Part shown: positions 9,974-19,374 of the stretch, piece after piece | How the letters are laid out: each line of letters begins with the position of its first letter | How positions within the stretch are numbered: position 1 is the first letter of the stretch | From: Fidelibacterota bacterium | Lineage (GTDB): Bacteria > Fidelibacterota > Marinisomatia > Marinisomatales > TCS55 | DNA length: 64,000 nucleotides | Direction of reading: 5' to 3' | Assembly (NCBI GenBank): GCA_002724735.1 | Contig: PBPT01000016.1 | Span: 268,838 to 332,837, forward strand | Notes under the pieces: generated by a model | What the model was told of the DNA's origin: nothing | Seen by the model: the letters and a program-made list of their open reading frames with translations, nothing else | Database searches by the model: none | Made by a program: the position numbers and the translations under genes

Positions 9974-10732
9974 ATGTCTGAGCTAGCAACAATGAAACAA
10001 GAGGTATATGACTACGTAAATGCGTCCTTAGGTGGTGGCATGATTGATGTAGAATTAGACCCTGTTCATTACGAAACCGCACTTAGCAAAGCTTTAAGTA
10101 AATTTAGACAAAGATCAGATAATAGTGTTGAAGAATCATACTTGTTTTTGACTACAGTAGTAGATCAAAACGAATATATACTACCTGATGAAGTAATTGA
10201 AATAAGAAAGCTATTTAGAAGGTCAATAGGTTCTAGGACTGGAGGTACAGACGGAGGCTCGTTGTTTGAACCATTTAACATGGCCTATACAAATACATAT
10301 TTGCTATCAGGCTCTAAGTTAGGCGGATTAGCAACATATGATTTATTTGCACAACATCAAGAGCTAGTAGGACGTATGTTTGGTAGTTTTATTGAATTTA
10401 AATGGAATACAACTACTAAGAAACTTACGTTGCTACAACGTCCACGTGCAGAAGAAGATCTATTGCTTTATGCATATAACTACAGACCAGACACACAATT
10501 ACTATCAGACTATCTTGCAAAGCAATGGATTAAAGACTACACTTTAGCATCATGTAAGTACATGTTAGGAGAAGCAAGGAGTAAATTTGCTACTATAGCT
10601 GGTCCTGGGGGCGGAAGTACTTTGAACGGTGATGCACTTAAATCAGAAGCACAAGCTGAAATGGAAAAGTTAGAGCAAGAAGTAAGCACCGCAGTAGCAG
10701 GCGGACAAGGCTATGGCTTTTTAATCGGCTAA
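9974..10732 (+). CDS. 13: Neck protein gp13-like
   Basis: MKQEVYDYVNASLGGGMIDVELDPVHYETALSKALSKFR typical of T4-like gp13; late promoter and SD-like GGAGAG upstream. Confidence 0.65.
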   Translation: MSELATMKQEVYDYVNASLGGGMIDVELDPVHYETALSKALSKFRQRSDNSVEESYLFLTTVVDQNEYILPDEVIEIRKLFRRSIGSRTGGTDGGSLFEPFNMAYTNTYLLSGSKLGGLATYDLFAQHQELVGRMFGSFIEFKWNTTTKKLTLLQRPRAEEDLLLYAYNYRPDTQLLSDYLAKQWIKDYTLASCKYMLGEARSKFATIAGPGGGSTLNGDALKSEAQAEMEKLEQEVSTAVAGGQGYGFLIG

Positions 10733-10739
10733 AAACCAC

Positions 10740-10768
10740 TTGACAACAAGCTAAAATTATCATATAAT
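10740..10768 (+). promoter_or_regulatory. sigma70-like promoter upstream of dNMP kinase
   Basis: TTGACA-N17-TATAAT, then a normal leader with AGGAG before the ATG at 10796. Confidence 0.8.
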
Positions 10769-10795
10769 AACTACTATAAACTTAGGAGACATTTT

Positions 10796-11446
10796 ATGAT
10801 TATTGGTATCTGTGGACTTATTGGTTCCGGTAAAGGTACAGTAAGTGACTATCTTGTAGACGAGTACGGTTTTGAAAAAATATCATTTGCAGATAAACTA
10901 AAAGATGCAGTAGCTGAACTATTCAGTTGGGATAGGGATATGCTAGAAGGTGATAGTCATATATCTAGGCAATGGAGAGAACAAGTTGACCAGTTTTGGA
11001 CACAGGAAACAGGCCGTGAAATTACACCTAGGTTAGTTTTACAAGAGTTTGGCACTGATTGTATGCGTAATGGCTTTTACGATGGTATATGGGTAAGCAT
11101 GGTAAAACAAAAAATAATTAACAATCCTACTAAAGAATTTGTTATTCCTGATGTGAGATTTCGAAATGAACAAAATGTTATTAGAGATCTTGGCGGAGAA
11201 ATTTGGCAAGTAAAACGTGGTACAGATCCTGAATGGTTTGGTCAAGCAATATTAGATAACCAAACAGGAAGTGATTTAATGTCTGCATATGATATACATG
11301 CTAGTGAATATAAATGGATTGATACTAATAACCATTTTGATGCAATTTTGTATAATGATGGGACTATACAAGATCTTAAAAGTCAGGTCGAAGGTCACCT
11401 TGTTTCCAGCGAACCCCTTGCTTCTGTACAATACGCTGGCAGTTAG
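10796..11446 (+). CDS. 1: Deoxynucleoside monophosphate kinase (T4 gp1-like)
   Basis: MIIGICGLIGSGKGTVSDYL P-loop, ISFADKLKDAVAELF, PRLVLQEFGTDCMR. Confidence 0.8.
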   Translation: MIIGICGLIGSGKGTVSDYLVDEYGFEKISFADKLKDAVAELFSWDRDMLEGDSHISRQWREQVDQFWTQETGREITPRLVLQEFGTDCMRNGFYDGIWVSMVKQKIINNPTKEFVIPDVRFRNEQNVIRDLGGEIWQVKRGTDPEWFGQAILDNQTGSDLMSAYDIHASEYKWIDTNNHFDAILYNDGTIQDLKSQVEGHLVSSEPLASVQYAGS

Positions 11447-11711
11447 CACAAATTGTTTTTAAATTTGTAGGTCTACAATTATTTAAATCCCCGTCTATGT
11501 GGAAAACATTAAATACTTCTGAGTGTTTGCTTTTATAGTTACATTTTTCACAAACTTCTTTTTTTTCATAACCATATTGTTGCCACTTAGGCACTCCATG
11601 ATTAAGACCATTGCGTAAACATTTTTCGCACAGCTTTCTATAGTAGGGTTTACCATCTTTATAATAGTTTATGGCCGCAGGCCGTTGCTTACATTTGCAT
11701 AAAGGACGCAT
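11376..11711 (-). CDS. HNH-type zinc-binding protein, putative endonuclease
   Basis: CKCKQRPA..LCEKC..CEKCNY and VFHIDGDLNNCRPTNLKTICANCQ (H-x-D-G-N-L-C-x2-C HNH pattern); 3' end overlaps the dNMP kinase gene antisense. Confidence 0.55.
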   Translation of the reverse strand: MRPLCKCKQRPAAINYYKDGKPYYRKLCEKCLRNGLNHGVPKWQQYGYEKKEVCEKCNYKSKHSEVFNVFHIDGDLNNCRPTNLKTICANCQRIVQKQGVRWKQGDLRPDF

Positions 11712-11778
11712 ACTGTATTTAGCTCACCTTTTTGGTCCCTTTTTTATGCTAATATATAGGGTGAAATTAATCTATAGA

Positions 11779-11786
11779 CATAAATA
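11779..11786 (+). promoter_or_regulatory. Late promoter of gp18
   Basis: CATAAATA 36 nt upstream of the sheath ATG, with CAGGAG SD. Confidence 0.6.
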
Positions 11787-11821
11787 CAGTTAGTAAAACG
11801 ATATCCAACAGGAGAACTAAA

Positions 11822-14800
11822 ATGGCATTAACTTCACCAGGCGTAGAAGTCAAAGTAATTGACGAATCATTCTACACCCCAGCGGCGGCTGGTACGGTAC
11901 CAATGATTTTTGTCGCTACTGCTTCTAACAAGACAAGCAGTTCAGGCGCAGGAACGGCAGCGGGAACACTAAAAGCAAACGCTGGTAAGCCTTATTTGAT
12001 CACCAGCCAAAGAGAGCTTGGTGAAACATTCGGCGATCCAAAATTTTATTCAGACTCAAACGGCAATATGATACATGGCGGAGAGTTAAACGAGTATGGA
12101 CTACAAACAGCATACTCTTTACTAGGCGTAACAAACAGAGCATATGTTGTTAGAGCAGACCTAGATTTAGGCAAACTACAAGCAAGTGCAACAGCACCAG
12201 GCGGTGAGCCAGCAGATGGCGCACATTGGTTTGATACACTTAATAGCTTGTTTGGTATTTTAGAATGGAATGCGGCGGCAATCACTACAACAGGCGGCCA
12301 AAGCTTTTCTTCACAAACACCAAAAGTAATTACTAAGTTAACAGACTTAGTTGGCAACATAGCATCTGGCATACCAAAAGCTTCTGTAGGAGCAATTGGT
12401 GATTATGCAGTTGTTGCAACAACTACAACTAACAAATTTTATTTTAAGTCAAAAGGAAATTCTGGAGCAGGTGTAGCGGCAGGAGCATGGGTTGAAGTTG
12501 GATCGACCAACTGGTCAGCTAGCCATCCAGTAGTGACAGGCACAGCTTCTAATCCTACATTAAGTAACGGAAATACAGTGGTAATTAATGCTACTACTGT
12601 TACATTAGCTGGTACTACAGTTACAGCTTTGGCTTCAGATATTAATACTGCATCTATTGCAGGAATTACAGCGGCGGCAGTAGACGGAGCACTAGAAATT
12701 TATTCAACTGGTGCAGATGTTGTTATTGCTAACGGTACAGGAACTATACTTACAGATACTGGTGTATCTGCGGCAACTTATGAAGCACCTAAGCTTACTA
12801 TTGCACCGCATACAAGTGTACCTCAGTATAAGTCAGGTGATTCAGAACCTGCACCAACAGGAAGCCTTTGGATTAAAACAACTACTCCAAACGGTGGCGC
12901 AAATTACAAAGTAAAGAAGTATGCCACTTCTACGCAACTTTGGTCAACAATTACAGCACCAATTTATGATACAAACCATGCCGCACTATTTGCACTTGAT
13001 AAATCAGGTGGCGGAGCAGGTATCGCATTAGGTGATTTGTATGTTAATACAAATGTTGAAGAAGTAAGCCCGATTATTGCTAATAGCAAAATTTTCCAAA
13101 GAGCGGCTACTGGAGCAACTAAAATTACTTCTAGTGCAGTAACCACACAATTAAGTAGTCAAGCATATGCATTTAATATGCAAGAGTCAAAAGCAAATCA
13201 ACAAGCTTTAGACGCTATGAAAACTATTAGTGTTACTGCTACAGGCGCATCAAGTGATGCAGATGTAATTGCGGGAGCAATTAATGCCGCAGGTTTCCAA
13301 AACATTACAGCAATAGTTGACTCAAGTAACAAAATACAAATTTCCCACAAACTAGGTGGCGAAATTAGAATCAAAGACACAGATGGTGGATTAGCACTAA
13401 TTGGCTTTGCTGTTTATAATTTTGCAAACGGTACTGGTACAGCTAATTTATATACTGCACCAACAGGCGATACTGCAAGTGATTGGGTAGCTTCAAACTG
13501 GAAAGAATTAACTTACACAGCTTCAAGCACTGCACCAACTAGCTTAACTGAAAATGGTACATTATGGTATAGTTCAGTTGTAGACGAAGTAGACCTTATG
13601 ATTCATAACGGAACTACATGGGTTGGTTATCATAATTACAGTGGAGCATATGCAAACTGTGATCCAGCAGGTCCGATTGTAGCGGCAAAAGAGCCTACTA
13701 CACAATCAGACTTAACAGCTTTAGTTGATGGAGATATTTGGATTAGCACAGCTAGTGTTGAAGATTATCCAGGAATTTACAGATGGAACGGTACTACTTC
13801 TAAATGGGTACTGTTAGATAAAGCAGATCAAACTACAGAAAATGGTGTACTTTTTGCAGATGCAAGATTTGGTGCAACAGGGGGAACAACTAGTAATGCT
13901 CCTTCAAGCACAATAGCTGAACTGCTTACTAGTGATTTCTTAGATCCAGATGCACCTGATCCAGCATTATATCCACAAGGTATGATTCTTTGGAATCTAC
14001 GTAGAAGCGGATTTAACGTTAAGAAATTTGTAAGAAATGCAATTGATGTAACTGCACTTAACACTAGACAAGGTGATGCTTCAATGGCGGCTTACTATCC
14101 ACATCGTTGGGTAACTGATTCAGGAAATGCTGAAGATGGTTCAGGAACATTTGGGCGTCATGCACAACGTAAATCTGTAGTACAGGCTTTACAAGCAATG
14201 GTCAATAGCAACACTGACATACGTGACGAAGAATCACGTCAGTTTAACTTGCTAGCTTGCCCAGGTTATCCAGAACTAATTGGTGAAATGATTACTTTAA
14301 ATACTGACAGACGCTTAACAGCATTTGTTGTAGGCGACACACCATTTAGATTAACACCAGATGCAACATCGCTTAATGAGTGGGCAACTAATGTTAGAAC
14401 TGCACTAGAAGATAATGACAACGGAGCAGTAAGCTTTGATGAGTATCTTGGAATGTACTATCCAGCAGGATTTACAAGCGATAATGCAGGCAACAACATT
14501 GTTGTTCCAGCAAGTCATATGGCACTACGTACAATAGTACTAAACGACCAAGTGGCGTTCCCCTGGTTTGCACCAGCTGGAACAAGACGTGGTGGAGTAT
14601 CGAACGCAACTTCAAGTGGTTTTATTACTAGCGAAGGCGAATTTAAAGCAGTTGCATTAAACACAGGACAGCGTGATACATTGTACTCAAATAAGATTAA
14701 TCCAATTACGTTTATGAGCGGAGCAGGATTAGTTGTATTTGGTCAAAAGACTCGTGCTAAAAATGCAAGTGCATTAGATAGAATCAATGTTGCTAGACTA

Positions 14801-15097
14801 GTTGTATACTTACGTGGACAGCTTGAGCTACTTGCTAAACCATATTTGTTTGAGCCAAATGATAAGATTACACGTGATCAAATCAAAGCGGCGGCAGATC
14901 AGCTTATGCTAGAACTTGTAAGTTTAAGAGCGTTGTATGACTTTGTTACAGTGTGTGATGAATCTAATAACACACCAGCAAGGATTGATAAAAACGAGCT
15001 TTACTTAGATGTAGCTATAGAACCAGTCAAAGCAATTGAATTTATTTACATACCGCTTAGACTTAAAAATACAGGGGAAATTGCGGCATTAGGATAA
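11822..15097 (+). CDS. 18: Tail sheath protein gp18
   Basis: MALTSPGVEVKVIDESFYTPAAAGTVPMIFVATASNK N-terminus; C-terminus VYLRGQLELLAKPYLFEPND typical of contractile sheaths; unusually long (1091 aa). Confidence 0.85.
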   Translation: MALTSPGVEVKVIDESFYTPAAAGTVPMIFVATASNKTSSSGAGTAAGTLKANAGKPYLITSQRELGETFGDPKFYSDSNGNMIHGGELNEYGLQTAYSLLGVTNRAYVVRADLDLGKLQASATAPGGEPADGAHWFDTLNSLFGILEWNAAAITTTGGQSFSSQTPKVITKLTDLVGNIASGIPKASVGAIGDYAVVATTTTNKFYFKSKGNSGAGVAAGAWVEVGSTNWSASHPVVTGTASNPTLSNGNTVVINATTVTLAGTTVTALASDINTASIAGITAAAVDGALEIYSTGADVVIANGTGTILTDTGVSAATYEAPKLTIAPHTSVPQYKSGDSEPAPTGSLWIKTTTPNGGANYKVKKYATSTQLWSTITAPIYDTNHAALFALDKSGGGAGIALGDLYVNTNVEEVSPIIANSKIFQRAATGATKITSSAVTTQLSSQAYAFNMQESKANQQALDAMKTISVTATGASSDADVIAGAINAAGFQNITAIVDSSNKIQISHKLGGEIRIKDTDGGLALIGFAVYNFANGTGTANLYTAPTGDTASDWVASNWKELTYTASSTAPTSLTENGTLWYSSVVDEVDLMIHNGTTWVGYHNYSGAYANCDPAGPIVAAKEPTTQSDLTALVDGDIWISTASVEDYPGIYRWNGTTSKWVLLDKADQTTENGVLFADARFGATGGTTSNAPSSTIAELLTSDFLDPDAPDPALYPQGMILWNLRRSGFNVKKFVRNAIDVTALNTRQGDASMAAYYPHRWVTDSGNAEDGSGTFGRHAQRKSVVQALQAMVNSNTDIRDEESRQFNLLACPGYPELIGEMITLNTDRRLTAFVVGDTPFRLTPDATSLNEWATNVRTALEDNDNGAVSFDEYLGMYYPAGFTSDNAGNNIVVPASHMALRTIVLNDQVAFPWFAPAGTRRGGVSNATSSGFITSEGEFKAVALNTGQRDTLYSNKINPITFMSGAGLVVFGQKTRAKNASALDRINVARLVVYLRGQLELLAKPYLFEPNDKITRDQIKAAADQLMLELVSLRALYDFVTVCDESNNTPARIDKNELYLDVAIEPVKAIEFIYIPLRLKNTGEIAALG

Positions 15098-15110
15098 TAT
15101 ACGTACTTAA

Positions 15111-15134
15111 TGAGGGGTAAGAAATTGCCCCTCA
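15111..15134. other. Intergenic hairpin between gp18 and gp19
   Basis: TGAGGGGTAA-GAAA-TTGCCCCTCA, 10-bp stem including one G-T, no T-tract. Confidence 0.6.
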
Positions 15135-15140
15135 GAAACG

Positions 15141-15148
15141 TATAAATA
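15141..15148 (+). promoter_or_regulatory. Late promoter of gp19
   Basis: Exact TATAAATA 26 nt before the ATG, with AGGAG SD in the leader. Confidence 0.75.
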
Positions 15149-15173
15149 ATAATGTATTAGGAGAATAGAAAAA

Positions 15174-15812
15174 ATGCCAATCACAACTTTACAAAACATT
15201 TCGATACCCACAGAAGGCGCGAATTCTAACTCATCTTTATTGATGCCTAAGTTACAATATCGTTTCAGGGTATTTTTAGATAACTTTGGCACTACTGGGG
15301 GTCCAGACGGTGTTAGAGAAATTTCAAGACAAGTTCAAGACGTTACAAGACCAAATGTAACTTTTGAACAAATGACATTAGATTCATACAACTCAAGAGC
15401 ATACCTTGCAGGTAAGCATACTTGGGAACCAGTAACACTTACACTACGTGAAGATGCTAATAACAATGTTCAAAAGATTATTGGACAACAGTTACAAAGA
15501 CAGTTTGATTTCTTCGAACAGTCTAGTGCAGTTTCAAGTGGTAGCTACAAATTCCAAACTAGAATTGAGATACTAGATGGTGGTAACGGTGCTAACGGTG
15601 CAAATGTAATTGACAGATTCCATTTAGTAGGTTGCTATATTGAATCAGCAAACTACAACACACTAGCATATGCAACTAACGAAGCAGTTACTACAACACT
15701 AAGCATTCGTTATGATAATGCTATACAGTTTGGTGCTGACGAAGATATTAACGGTATTGGTGAAACAACAACCAGAGCGTTAGCGGCAGCGGCAGGCGGA
15801 ACACAAGTTTAA
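15174..15812 (+). CDS. 19: Tail tube protein gp19
   Basis: LMPKLQYRFRVFLDNFG ... VTRPNVTFEQMTLDSYNSRAYLAGKHTWEPVTLTLRED. Confidence 0.8.
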   Translation: MPITTLQNISIPTEGANSNSSLLMPKLQYRFRVFLDNFGTTGGPDGVREISRQVQDVTRPNVTFEQMTLDSYNSRAYLAGKHTWEPVTLTLREDANNNVQKIIGQQLQRQFDFFEQSSAVSSGSYKFQTRIEILDGGNGANGANVIDRFHLVGCYIESANYNTLAYATNEAVTTTLSIRYDNAIQFGADEDINGIGETTTRALAAAAGGTQV

Positions 15813-15834
15813 TAAAACTTAACTGATTGGCTTT

Positions 15835-15870
15835 AAAACGGAAGTAATTAATAGTTACTTCCGTTTTTTT
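15835..15870 (+). terminator. Rho-independent terminator after gp19
   Basis: AAAACGGAAGTAA-TTAATAG-TTACTTCCGTTTTTTT: 13-bp stem then T run. Confidence 0.9.
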
Positions 15871-15892
15871 ATATACGCACTTATCTACATAG

Positions 15893-15900
15893 GATAAATA
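15893..15900 (+). promoter_or_regulatory. Late promoter, leaderless geometry
   Basis: GATAAATA-TTAAT-ATG(15906). Confidence 0.65.
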
Positions 15901-15905
15901 TTAAT

Positions 15906-17186
15906 ATGAGTATCAAAGATCCATACCTCTATAATATTGACCTTGATGTACATTTAAGGGACGCAAGGCATGCTCACCAACTGTATACACAACATACATT
16001 TGCCCTAGCCCCTAAGACAAAATTTCTATATCATATAGTATTTGATTTATATCCAGAAGTAGGAAATTCAGCAAATAATAATACAGTGAGATTTAAAAAA
16101 GAAATTGGCGTATTAGCACAGACAGCCGATTTACCTCAATATCGTGTAGCTGTTGAAAACAAACAGCAATATAATCGTAAGAAAAATATACAGACTAGAT
16201 TAGACTATCAAGACATTACAATTACATTTCATGACGATAATTTAGGTTTAACAAGAGGATTATTACAAGACTATTATCAATATTATTTTGTTGATGGCAA
16301 TCATGAAGACGGCACAAGAAGTTCTCCTGCATATATGGCTAGAGATAAATTTAAAGAAGCAGTACCTAATTATGGTTTAAATAATAAAAAAGTAAATCCG
16401 TTTTTTAAACATGTTAGAATATATCAACTAGCAAGACGAGAATGGTTTGCGTATACACTTATAAATCCATTAATAAGTGCGTTTGATCATGGTGATGTTG
16501 ATGCTACTACAGGAGCAGATATGAATAGGAATAGTATCACGCTAGCATACGAAAGTGTAATTTATTCTAATGGACAAGTGGGCGAAGACGGACAGCCTGT
16601 AGGATTTACTGATCCTGAAACTGGTTACGATAATGCCCCTAGCCCAATAGGATATTTTGATTCTGAAATGAGTTTTAGAAATACTATGTCAGCTGATCCT
16701 GCATTAATAGATCCGCGTAGACAGCGTAGGAATCCAATTTTACCTAGGTCTAATAATAGTAGATCAAGAAGAGATAGTTTGTTTGGCATACTATCAGGAA
16801 ATGGAAGCAACATATTAGGAGCAGGTTTGAGAGACTTATTTGGCAATTCACAGACAGGTGGATTACGTGGCACTACAATTCCAAGGACAAGTCCAATTAG
16901 TGATGCAGTAACAACACTTGTTAGCAATGATATTAACATACTAGACGGCGATAATATATTAAATGCATTAAGTACTAACAGTTCAGTAAAATCTAGTTTT
17001 ATATCTAGAGCATTAAATAGTAATGCTTTTGCAGGAGAAACTTTAGCTAGCTATAATACTGCAAGTGATACTAGGAAAGCCGCAATAGAAAATAATTTAA
17101 TTGACAGAGCTTCAAATGGTGATAGGAAACTAGCTGAACAAGCTACCCAAGCTATACAAGCTAACAAAGGGAGTATATTAACGTAA
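15906..17186 (+). CDS. Tail-tube-like / baseplate structural protein
   Basis: YHIVFDLYPE ... DITITFHDDNLGLTRGLLQDYYQYYF resembles tube-family proteins of T4-like marine phages. Confidence 0.5.
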   Translation: MSIKDPYLYNIDLDVHLRDARHAHQLYTQHTFALAPKTKFLYHIVFDLYPEVGNSANNNTVRFKKEIGVLAQTADLPQYRVAVENKQQYNRKKNIQTRLDYQDITITFHDDNLGLTRGLLQDYYQYYFVDGNHEDGTRSSPAYMARDKFKEAVPNYGLNNKKVNPFFKHVRIYQLARREWFAYTLINPLISAFDHGDVDATTGADMNRNSITLAYESVIYSNGQVGEDGQPVGFTDPETGYDNAPSPIGYFDSEMSFRNTMSADPALIDPRRQRRNPILPRSNNSRSRRDSLFGILSGNGSNILGAGLRDLFGNSQTGGLRGTTIPRTSPISDAVTTLVSNDINILDGDNILNALSTNSSVKSSFISRALNSNAFAGETLASYNTASDTRKAAIENNLIDRASNGDRKLAEQATQAIQANKGSILT

Positions 17187-17566
17187 TGGCAAGTTCAGAT
17201 CAAAATATAGGTAAAGGACCATTCGATAAAAACGATTCTGAGTCAACAAAAAGTTATTTCAATAATTATTTTGATACTCCTATTAATAGCACTCCGGGTG
17301 AAGTTGATGCAGTTGTAGGACACTTTCTTAAAAGGGGCTTTGATCAAGTTGCGGCTGTGAACACAGCAAGTGTTTTATTACAACAGGCAGATATTGACGA
17401 AGTACCAGTTTTCCAATTAATAGATACATTAAGCGGTACATCAGATGTACAACTTAGTAATATAGTAGCCCAAATACTTAACTTAAATAGAAGTAAATCA
17501 AGTATGTTAGGTTATAAATCAGCAGACAACGGCGATTTGTTTGATCAACGGAATATAATAAATTGA
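17186..17566 (+). CDS. Conserved phage hypothetical protein
   Basis: Overlaps the upstream stop (TAATGG); ordinary coding composition. Confidence 0.6.
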   Translation: MASSDQNIGKGPFDKNDSESTKSYFNNYFDTPINSTPGEVDAVVGHFLKRGFDQVAAVNTASVLLQQADIDEVPVFQLIDTLSGTSDVQLSNIVAQILNLNRSKSSMLGYKSADNGDLFDQRNIIN

Positions 17567-17567
17567 G

Positions 17568-18005
17568 ATGGCTCATTTTGCACAAGGGAAATACAATCTT
17601 AAAAACCCTAGCAAATATGTAGGAACAAAAAGTCCAACATATAGATCAGGTTGGGAATTCACCTTTATGAAATTTTGTGACGAGCATAGAGCTATATCAC
17701 AATGGGCAAGTGAAGCTGTAAAAATTCCTTATCGAAACCCTTTAACAGGCAAGCATACAATTTATGTACCAGATTTTTTTATAGTTTATAATGATCAAAG
17801 AGGCAAACAGCGTGTTGAACTAATAGAAGTAAAACCGAAAAATCAAACTGTAAAAGAAAAGTTAGGCAAAAGTAGACATAATCAAGCATCATGGATAGTG
17901 AACCAAGCAAAATGGGAATCAGCAAGAGCATGGTGTAAACAAAAAGGAATTTTATTCCGCATTGTAACGGAAGATGATATATTTCATACTGGCCGTAGAA
18001 AGTAA
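17568..18005 (+). CDS. 4: Head completion protein gp4-like (nuclease fold)
   Basis: GKYNLKNPSKYVGTKSPTYRSGWEFTFMKFCDEHRAISQWASEAVKIPYRNPLTGKHTIYVPDFFIVY ... ELIEVKPKNQ. Confidence 0.85.
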   Translation: MAHFAQGKYNLKNPSKYVGTKSPTYRSGWEFTFMKFCDEHRAISQWASEAVKIPYRNPLTGKHTIYVPDFFIVYNDQRGKQRVELIEVKPKNQTVKEKLGKSRHNQASWIVNQAKWESARAWCKQKGILFRIVTEDDIFHTGRRK

Positions 18006-18014
18006 AAATGAAAA

Positions 18015-18248
18015 GTGATACATGCCTTTGTTTTAATTGTGCTAATAGGCGCAGGAGAAGATGCTAGACAACAACCTAATGCAATGTACTTTAGGAGTAT
18101 AAATGTATGTCAATATTATGCAAAACGTATACCAAAACAGTACGGTAATTACGGATCAAAACATCTAGTACCACCAGAACACAGAATAACTGCATATTGT
18201 AAGCCAACATACGTAGATCCAAACAGCGTAAATATCTACGATTATTAA
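18015..18248 (+). CDS. Small conserved phage protein with hydrophobic N-terminus
   Basis: GTG start; MIHAFVLIVLIGAG then two Cys. Confidence 0.5.
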   Translation: MIHAFVLIVLIGAGEDARQQPNAMYFRSINVCQYYAKRIPKQYGNYGSKHLVPPEHRITAYCKPTYVDPNSVNIYDY

Positions 18249-18279
18249 CTAAATATAGTAGTATATTATCGGAGTTGTA

Positions 18280-18783
18280 ATGACTAAAAAGCTAGAAGAT
18301 TTACTTAATTTACCTGACTCTAAGGAAATTATAGAAACAGCTAAATCACAAGAGTCAGAACAAAAGTCTTATGAACTTGAAGAGCAGAAAAAAGCCTTTA
18401 GGGATATAGAGGAATTTGATAAGATTGCTAGTGCTTTACCTGCTGTAAAAGGTTTAGGCGATATGGCTGATAAAGAACTAAATGAAATAGCAGATAAAGC
18501 CCTTACAGCGTATGATGATCTTATGGATTTAGGCATGAATGTTGAAAGTAGATATAGCGGTAGGGTGTTTGAAGTAGCAGGAGGTATGCTTAAAACAAGT
18601 TTAGATGCTAAAGTTGCTAAACTAGATAAAAAAATTAAAATGATAGATTTGCAACTTAAAAAAGAAAAATTAGATAAAGATTCAACTACAGGTGATGATG
18701 GAATAATCAACGGACAAGGGTATGTTGTTACTGACAGAAATAGCCTTCTAGAGAAGCTTAAAGGCATTGATAAAGATAAATAG
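18280..18783 (+). CDS. 16: Probable terminase small subunit gp16
   Basis: YDDLMDLGMNVESRYSGRVFEVAGGMLKTSLDAKVAKLDKKIKMIDLQLKKEKLD matches the pattern remembered for marine T4-like gp16; upstream of gp17. Confidence 0.6.
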   Translation: MTKKLEDLLNLPDSKEIIETAKSQESEQKSYELEEQKKAFRDIEEFDKIASALPAVKGLGDMADKELNEIADKALTAYDDLMDLGMNVESRYSGRVFEVAGGMLKTSLDAKVAKLDKKIKMIDLQLKKEKLDKDSTTGDDGIINGQGYVVTDRNSLLEKLKGIDKDK

Positions 18784-18803
18784 TTTATAGAGGATCAAAA
18801 GAA

Positions 18804-19373
18804 ATGAAAACATTTGCAGAAATATTAAATGAATCAAAAGCAACGTATTCGTTCAATATTGCTATTGCTGGTGAATTACCTGAAGGGATTGAAGATAGAT
18901 TAGAATCTGTCATGCAAAAGTTTACAGTACGTAATTTTACAAAAGGCAAAAAAACACCAATACAAAAACGTCCGTTAGACTTTCCACAATTAGAAAACAC
19001 AGAAGTTACTTTTTTTGAGGCTGAAGTAGAATACCCTACTACCCCACAAGTATTACAAACTTACTTAGGTAATTGCTGTGATATACCACAAAGTCATATC
19101 AATGTACGCACACCGGAAGATCCTCGAGAAGCGTATCAAGAAGAAGGCGAAGAGAATAGCTCAGAATATGTAGCATTACTTGGCACGGAAGATATGGGTG
19201 GGGAGTCTGCTCAAAACGAAGTAGCAGACAACAGAACAATGGATTTATTAAAAGAACTTGAAACTGCAAGAAAAGAGCGTGATGTTTCAGATGGCGTTGC
19301 AGAAGCTCCACAAGGAGACTCAAAAGACATCAAAGGTCACATGCAAAATACAAAAGCAGTCGTAGGAGGCTAA
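18804..19373 (+). CDS. Conserved T4-like marine phage hypothetical
   Basis: Good coding ORF with SD GAGGA; KTFAEILNESKATYSFNIAIAGELPEG. Confidence 0.6.
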   Translation: MKTFAEILNESKATYSFNIAIAGELPEGIEDRLESVMQKFTVRNFTKGKKTPIQKRPLDFPQLENTEVTFFEAEVEYPTTPQVLQTYLGNCCDIPQSHINVRTPEDPREAYQEEGEENSSEYVALLGTEDMGGESAQNEVADNRTMDLLKELETARKERDVSDGVAEAPQGDSKDIKGHMQNTKAVVGG

Positions 19374-19374
19374 T

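Noticed and set aside
9930-10082. N-terminal extension of the gp14 ORF listed in the track
   Set aside because: Runs antisense through gp13 and across the promoter; sequence unlike gp14, the MPRLSL start fits better
12046-14064. Several ORFs of 60-108 aa antisense to gp18
   Set aside because: Fully inside the confident sheath gene, no promoter or SD, explained by codon bias on the opposite strand
15111-15134. Hairpin after gp18 as terminator
   Set aside because: Strong stem but no T-run; more likely a processing or stability element, left as hairpin only
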